From NCBI GenBank assembly GCA_045537295.1, contig JAZSPG010000103.1:1-9080 (forward strand): a DNA stretch of 9,080 nt. Reading direction: 5' to 3'. This stretch comes from Scatosoma sp045537295. GTDB lineage: Bacteria; Bacillota; Clostridia; Christensenellales; Borkfalkiaceae. The notes below the pieces were generated by a model. The model worked only from the letters and a program-made list of their open reading frames with translations. It made no database searches and was not told the DNA's origin. The position numbers and the translations under genes were made by a program. Below, one piece after another: positions 5,698 through 9,080 of this stretch; position 1 is the stretch's first letter, and each line of letters starts with the position of its first letter.

Positions 5698-6948
5698 ATG
5701 ATTGATATGACTTTACTCAAAACCGCAGACCCCGAAATTTACGAGGCTATGCAGGACGAACTTTGCCGTCAACGCGACAATATCGAGTTGATAGCGAGCG
5801 AAAATATCGTAACGCCCGCAGTGATGTCGGCGATGGGTTCGCATTTGACGAATAAATACGCGGAGGGCTTGCCCGCAAAACGCTATTACGGCGGTTGCCA
5901 ATTTGTAGACGTAGCGGAAAACCTCGCGCGCGACAGATTAAAGCAGTTGTTCGGTTGCGAACATTGTAACGTCCAACCGCACAGTGGCGCGCAAGCGAAC
6001 TTTGCGGTATACTTTGCAATGCTCAAACCCGGCGACACGATTATGGGTATGAACTTATCGCACGGCGGACATCTCACGCACGGTTCGCCCGTGAATATAT
6101 CGGGGACGTATTTTAATATCGTACCTTACGGTGTTTCGCAGGAAGCGGAAGTTATCGATTACGATGAAATGGAAAAAATCGCAACGGAATGTCAGCCGAA
6201 AATGATAGTTGCAGGGGCAAGTGCATACCCGCGCGTTATCGATTTCAAGCGAATCCGTGAAATTTGCGACAAAGTCGGCGCGTATATGATGGTAGATATC
6301 GCACATATCGCAGGACTTGTGGTGACGGGAGAACATCCCTCGCCCGTACCTTACGCGGATTTCGTTACGACCACGACGCACAAAACGCTTCGCGGACCTC
6401 GCGGTGGGGTAATTATGTGCAAGGAACAATATGCAAAGCAAATTGACAAAGCGGTATTCCCCGGCACGCAAGGCGGACCATTGATGCACGTTATCGCGGC
6501 GAAAGCGGTGGCTTTCAAGGAGGCGTTGTCGCCCGAATTTAAGGCGTACCAAAGACAAGTGGTGTTAAACGCGTCGGCAATGGCGGACGAATTCCAAAAG
6601 AACGGAATCCGCTTGGTTTCTGGAGGAACGGACAACCACTTGATGTTGCTTGACTTACGCGAAACGGGCGTTACGGGCAAGGAATTAGAGCGTATGTTAG
6701 ACGAAGTGCATATTACGGCGAATAAAAATACCATTCCGTTTGAAACGACCTCGCCGTTTATTACGAGTGGATTGAGAATCGGCACGCCGGCGGTAACGAC
6801 GCGTGGATTTAAGGAAGAGGAATGTAGAACGGTTGCAAGGCTCGTGACGCGAGTTATTCGAGAGAAAGAGGCTTGTTTTGAAGAAGTAAGGGCGCAGGTA
6901 AAAGCGCTTTGTGCGCGTTTCCCGGTATACGAAAACGATATAAGATAA
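5698..6948 (+). CDS. glyA: serine hydroxymethyltransferase
   Basis: A 416-residue PLP enzyme, the usual bacterial length (E. coli GlyA has 417). It converts serine and tetrahydrofolate to glycine and 5,10-methylene-tetrahydrofolate in the cytoplasm, feeding one-carbon units to purine, thymidylate and methionine synthesis. The PLP lysine is Lys229 in TTTTHKTLRGPRGG. Other expected residues are present: Ser34 in IASEN, Glu56 and Tyr64 in the YAEGLPAKRYYGG block, Asp200 and His203 in VDIAHIAGLV, and Arg360 in SGLRIGTPA, which binds the substrate carboxylate. The ATG at 5698 follows AGAGGTG (5686-5692) at 5 nt; Met4 is an alternative start without a better site. It is a single-gene unit with its own promoter and a 16-bp terminator stem. 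Nothing suggests damage or transfer. Confidence 0.98.
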   Translation: MIDMTLLKTADPEIYEAMQDELCRQRDNIELIASENIVTPAVMSAMGSHLTNKYAEGLPAKRYYGGCQFVDVAENLARDRLKQLFGCEHCNVQPHSGAQANFAVYFAMLKPGDTIMGMNLSHGGHLTHGSPVNISGTYFNIVPYGVSQEAEVIDYDEMEKIATECQPKMIVAGASAYPRVIDFKRIREICDKVGAYMMVDIAHIAGLVVTGEHPSPVPYADFVTTTTHKTLRGPRGGVIMCKEQYAKQIDKAVFPGTQGGPLMHVIAAKAVAFKEALSPEFKAYQRQVVLNASAMADEFQKNGIRLVSGGTDNHLMLLDLRETGVTGKELERMLDEVHITANKNTIPFETTSPFITSGLRIGTPAVTTRGFKEEECRTVARLVTRVIREKEACFEEVRAQVKALCARFPVYENDIR

Positions 6949-6961
6949 TGAAAGATAGGAG

Positions 6962-7002
6962 AAATAACGGCGTTTCTAAGAGCGAGAAACGCCGTTATTT
7001 TT
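6962..7002 (+). terminator. intrinsic terminator after glyA
   Basis: A perfect 16-bp stem (6962-6977 with 6985-7000; core AACGGCGTTTCT) closes a 7-nt loop and ends in a short T-run. It begins 14 nt after the glyA stop. Confidence 0.92.
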
Positions 7003-7046
7003 AAGTGGTATAGTGGGATTAAAAAGCAAAAAAGAGTTGCGGAAAA

Positions 7047-7062
7047 AATTTTTATAAAAATT
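7047..7062. repeat. 16-bp A/T palindrome upstream of the tRNA promoter
   Basis: AATTTTTATAAAAATT is a perfect palindrome within a stretch (about 7021-7080) of several A-runs. It lies 23 bp upstream of the -35 of the tRNA operon, where UP-element-like or curved DNA would boost a strong stable-RNA promoter. The rest of the glyA-to-tRNA gap contains only the terminator and promoter. Confidence 0.45.
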
Positions 7063-7085
7063 GCAAAAAAGCACGAGAAAAACGC

Positions 7086-7114
7086 TTGACAAATATTATG
7101 AAATAGAGTATTAT
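7086..7114 (+). promoter_or_regulatory. promoter of the tRNA operon
   Basis: Perfect TTGACA (7086-7091), a 17-nt spacer and TATTAT (7109-7114). It starts transcription about 25 nt before the first tRNA. Confidence 0.83.
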
Positions 7115-7146
7115 ATACAGGCACTTGTTTGAGTGTAAATGGTGAT

Positions 7147-7223
7147 GGCCCAATAGCTCAGTTGGTTAGAGCGCCAGCCTGTCACGCTGGAGGTCGACGG
7201 TTCGAGCCCGTTTTGGGTCGCCA
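7147..7223 (+). tRNA. tRNA-Asp (GTC)
   Basis: Full cloverleaf of 77 nt: acceptor GGCCCAA pairs with TTGGGTC (one G-U), the anticodon loop CTGTCAC gives anticodon GTC at 7181-7183, the T-loop is TTCGAGC and the CCA is encoded. First of four tRNAs in one operon. Confidence 0.97.
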
Positions 7224-7228
7224 TAAAT

Positions 7229-7304
7229 GCCTTGGTAGCTCAGTCGGTAGAGCAGCAGACTGAAAATCTGCCTGTCGGTGGTTCGATTCCGCCCCAAGGC
7301 ACCA
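7229..7304 (+). tRNA. tRNA-Phe (GAA)
   Basis: Full cloverleaf of 76 nt: acceptor GCCTTGG pairs with CCAAGGC, the anticodon loop CTGAAAA gives GAA at 7262-7264, and the CCA is encoded. It begins 5 nt after tRNA-Asp. Confidence 0.97.
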
Positions 7305-7307
7305 CAC

Positions 7308-7382
7308 GCCGGTGTAGCTCAATGGCAGAGCAGCTGATTTGTAATCAGCAGGTTGTGGGTTCGAGTCCAATCACCGGCTCCA
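7308..7382 (+). tRNA. tRNA-Thr (TGT)
   Basis: Full cloverleaf of 75 nt: acceptor GCCGGTG pairs with CACCGGC, stem GCTGA/TCAGC holds loop TTTGTAA with anticodon TGT at 7340-7342, and the CCA is encoded. It begins 3 nt after tRNA-Phe. Confidence 0.97.
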
Positions 7383-7412
7383 CAACGAAACAAAGCTACA
7401 CCCAATATATAC

Positions 7413-7497
7413 GGGCAGATTCCAGAGTGGCTAAATGGATCAGACTGTAAATCTGACGTCTTCGACTTCGGTGGTTCGAATCCACCTCTGCCCACCA
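7413..7497 (+). tRNA. tRNA-Tyr (GTA)
   Basis: A class II tRNA of 85 nt with a long variable arm: acceptor GGGCAGA pairs with TCTGCCC, the anticodon loop CTGTAAA gives GTA at 7447-7449, and the CCA is encoded. It is 30 nt after tRNA-Thr and last in the operon. Confidence 0.97.
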
Positions 7498-7546
7498 AGA
7501 GAAACCTAAATCGAACCACTTTGTGGCGGTTGGGTTTCTCTTTTTT
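7498..7546 (+). terminator. intrinsic terminator of the tRNA operon
   Basis: AGAGAAACC (7498-7506) pairs with GGTTTCTCT (7533-7541), with a smaller CCAC/GTGG hairpin inside, and the stem ends in a six-T run. It starts directly after the tRNA-Tyr CCA. Confidence 0.85.
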
Positions 7547-7573
7547 ACACGCGAATACAAAATCGTTTTAAGG

Positions 7574-7603
7574 GCGTTTCTTTGGGGTAAGGAAACGCTT
7601 TTT
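7574..7603 (+). terminator. second hairpin terminator downstream of the tRNA operon
   Basis: GCGTTTCTTT (7574-7583) pairs with AAGGAAACGC (7589-7598) with one G-U pair and a 5-nt loop, followed by five T. No gene lies between it and the tRNA terminator 30 nt upstream. It may be a backup, or the original terminator of something now lost. Confidence 0.8.
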
Positions 7604-7639
7604 ATTATGCCTTGAATAAATACCTGCTCTTATGAAATT

Positions 7640-7822
7640 ACGCTAAAAACGGCGGTTTATGCCGCGAAAGACTCTTGACAAGAGAAAGGAATGTGGTAGG
7701 CTATTTGCCACGGCAAGAAAAAAAGCCCCTTGGGGCTGTGGTGCTTGGCGGTATTGCCTTACAACCACGTTCCTAAGAGGCTCTTGTCAAGAGTACCGTG
7801 GAATAAATAGCCGTTTTATCGT
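7640..7822. repeat. long imperfect inverted repeat (about 180 bp palindrome) beside the recombinase gene
   Basis: The two arms of about 80-90 nt are imperfect reverse complements. Outermost, ACGCTAAAAACGGC (7640-7653) matches the complement of GCCGTTTTATCGT (7810-7822) with one substitution and one extra base. Next, TTTATGCC matches TTTATTCC. The best part is a perfect 14-bp inverted repeat, ACTCTTGACAAGAG (7671-7684) with CTCTTGTCAAGAGT (7781-7794); each of these also contains a 6-1-6 palindrome. Inside, AGGAATGTGGT (7687-7697) pairs with ACCACGTTCCT apart from one T-G pair. The centre is AGCCCCTTGGGGCT (7724-7737). No protein gene is credible in this stretch. Options are a MITE-like insertion, an attachment or recombinase-binding region of the adjacent mobile element, or a structured RNA. 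No target-site duplication is visible. Confidence 0.75.
7718..7737 (-). terminator. minus-strand intrinsic terminator downstream of the recombinase gene
   Basis: On the minus strand the perfect palindrome AGCCCCAAGGGGCT is followed by seven T. It lies about 90 nt past the recombinase stop and forms the tip of the long inverted repeat, so it could end recombinase transcription before the tRNA operon is reached. Confidence 0.6.
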
Positions 7823-7828
7823 TGGCTA

Positions 7829-9080
7829 TTATACTCGGATTTCTACTTTAATCTCAAATTTCTTCATATCCCGTCTTTGACGAACTTTATAAGCAAATTT
7901 CAGCGTTTTATGGTAAAAAGAAAAGCCCTGACTTTCGTCAGGACTAATCGTTGTCGGGGTGTTGTATTTAATGACGATTTCATCATCATATACCAAAATT
8001 TCTTTCACGAGATAGTTTATAAGCATTTGCGGTTCAAGCCGTAACGCCTGTTCATAAAACTCTCGGATTTCCTTTTCAGATAATACAACTGCCGTTTTGC
8101 TTTTTTCGATTAAGATTTCTTTTTCAAGATTTGCTTGCTGTTCTTCCAAATCGTGTAACCGCTTATTTGTCGTATTAGAGAAGATACCGTTTTCAATAGC
8201 GTTCATAATATTTTGCAACGCCGTATCAACTTGCCGTTTTGTTTGTAAAAGATTATTCAAAGCGTTGTTTTCTTTATTTAACTTCATCTGCAAAGCCATT
8301 AAGCCTTGCACGATTACGTTGACGTTGTTCTTATCGTTGAGTTGCTGTCTGATTTCATCTAAAACAATCGTTTCTAATAAATCCTTTTGGATAGCTTCTT
8401 TATGGCATTTTGTACCGTGTTTTCTTCCCCAACATTTGTAATAATATTTGCGCTCGCCGTTACGGGCTGTTCCGTTTTCGGCGTTCATAGATAAACCGCA
8501 ATATCCGCATTTTAATTTGCCTTTTAATAAGTATTCGATTTTTACACTTGTTTTACCATATTTATTCATATCAATTTTTCCTTTAACTTTATCAAAAATT
8601 TCTTGTGGTACGATTCTTGGAAAGGTATTCTCAAAAACCTGTTCGCCGTGGCGGTAGATTCCCGAATATCTTTCATTGCCTAAAATTTTATAAACGGTTG
8701 TTCTGCAAAAGGGCTTTCCGTTGTAGTAAATACCTTTTCTTGTCAAACTTGCGATAATATCTTTTACGTACACGCCTTTGGAGTATTCTTCAAAGATATA
8801 TCTCACAACTTCTGCTTGTTCTTCATTGATAACGGCTTTTTTGTTTACGTTCGTATATCCGTATAATACACGACCGCCTGTAAGATTGCCTTTCAAACGA
8901 CTTTCGTTGATTCCGCGCCGTACTTTTTGTGAAAGCTCTGCCGAGTAGTATTCCGCATAACCCTCAAGCATAGATTCAAAGATAATGCCCTCTGGGGTAT
9001 CGGGTATAAATTCGGTAGCGGAAATGACTTTCGTGCCGTTGTCCTTTAATGTTTTCTTGTGCATTGCCATTTCGTACTTG
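7829..9080 (-). CDS. zinc-ribbon serine recombinase (large serine integrase type), 5' end beyond the window
   Basis: An open frame of 416 codons plus stop runs off the right edge; three codons (Lys-Tyr-Glu) precede the first in-window ATG at 9068-9070, so that ATG is internal. Counting from it, SATEFIPDTPEGIIFESM and AEYYSAELSQKVRRG (about 17-53) are the end of the resolvase catalytic domain. A recombinase (DNA-binding) domain follows (about 62-175), then a zinc ribbon with Cys188, 191, 213 and 222. A coiled-coil-like region follows (about 255-335), which in this family controls the pairing of att sites. The catalytic serine and the N-terminal 100 or so residues lie outside the window. Such enzymes integrate and excise conjugative elements, prophages and other mobile DNA by joining attP and attB. 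More A/T-rich codon use than in glyA or the transporters fits acquired DNA. The gene points toward the tRNA operon, with the long inverted repeat between them. Confidence 0.93.
   Translation of the reverse strand, partial: KYEMAMHKKTLKDNGTKVISATEFIPDTPEGIIFESMLEGYAEYYSAELSQKVRRGINESRLKGNLTGGRVLYGYTNVNKKAVINEEQAEVVRYIFEEYSKGVYVKDIIASLTRKGIYYNGKPFCRTTVYKILGNERYSGIYRHGEQVFENTFPRIVPQEIFDKVKGKIDMNKYGKTSVKIEYLLKGKLKCGYCGLSMNAENGTARNGERKYYYKCWGRKHGTKCHKEAIQKDLLETIVLDEIRQQLNDKNNVNVIVQGLMALQMKLNKENNALNNLLQTKRQVDTALQNIMNAIENGIFSNTTNKRLHDLEEQQANLEKEILIEKSKTAVVLSEKEIREFYEQALRLEPQMLINYLVKEILVYDDEIVIKYNTPTTISPDESQGFSFYHKTLKFAYKVRQRRDMKKFEIKVEIRV

Noticed and set aside
6351..7124. 257-codon minus-strand frame opposite the glyA 3' end and terminator
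   Set aside because: An antisense shadow of a highly conserved gene; it passes through the glyA terminator and the A/T-rich tRNA upstream region, with no coding signature.
7182..7571. Overlapping open frames on both strands across the tRNA cluster, with peptides rich in motifs such as GGSNPPLPT and SNPQPADYKS
   Set aside because: These are well-known spurious frames produced by tRNA sequence; four complete cloverleaves explain the region.
7671..7794. Calling the 14-bp inverted repeats the ends of an insertion sequence
   Set aside because: Only about 96 bp lie between them, there is no transposase and no flanking target-site duplication is visible; a MITE remains possible but unproven.
7659..7880. 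73-codon plus-strand frame starting MPRKTLDKRKECG
   Set aside because: It runs through the long inverted repeat and into the 3' end of the recombinase on the other strand, has no ribosome binding site, and its codons simply reflect the palindrome.
1..9080. CRISPR array, toxin-antitoxin pair, defence or biosynthetic cluster
   Set aside because: No regularly spaced repeats, no small paired genes and no recognised defence or biosynthesis domains were found on either strand.

Overview
The window looks like chromosomal DNA of a low-to-moderate G+C Gram-positive bacterium, most likely an uncultured gut-type Clostridia member of the Bacillota. The grounds are strong AGGAGG-type ribosome binding sites, consensus TTGACA-N16/17-TATAAT promoters, A-tract/T-tract intrinsic terminators after almost every unit, tRNA genes that encode their own CCA ends, and a Clostridia-style zinc-ribbon serine recombinase. 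No species call is possible from sequence reading alone.

Layout, left to right. (1) Bases 1-110 hold what looks like the 3' end of an unidentified plus-strand membrane protein gene with a frame break at an A8 run, closed by a bidirectional terminator. (2) A minus-strand SLC13/ArsB-type anion permease (179-1336) is divergent from a plus-strand major facilitator transporter (1526-2794). Their shared control region carries both promoters and, between them, an operator-like array of TTGAGAA half-sites. (3) A plus-strand half-size type I ABC exporter (2976-4832) has its own consensus promoter. It ends in a terminator hairpin that matches the one after the MFS gene base for base. (4) A minus-strand short QueG-like double [4Fe-4S] protein (4880-5569) is convergent with the ABC gene and divergent from glyA. 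Its -10 box lies 6 nt before the ATG, so its mRNA is probably leaderless. (5) glyA, serine hydroxymethyltransferase (5698-6948), is complete and has its catalytic residues. (6) A four-gene tRNA operon (Asp-Phe-Thr-Tyr, 7147-7497) has a consensus promoter and a terminator. (7) A gene-free stretch (7547-7828) contains a second hairpin terminator and then an imperfect inverted repeat of about 180 bp. (8) A serine recombinase of a mobile element runs leftward from beyond the right edge and stops at 7829.

The genes from 179 to 7497 read as ordinary single-gene housekeeping and transport units, each with its own promoter and terminator; there is no sign of a multi-gene pathway. The accessory part starts somewhere between the tRNA terminators and the recombinase. 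The most unusual item is the long imperfect palindrome at about 7640-7822. It sits where a mobile-element boundary would be expected and could be an attachment site, a MITE-like insertion or a structured RNA. I did not find a convincing new multi-gene system (defence, biosynthesis or CRISPR) in this window.
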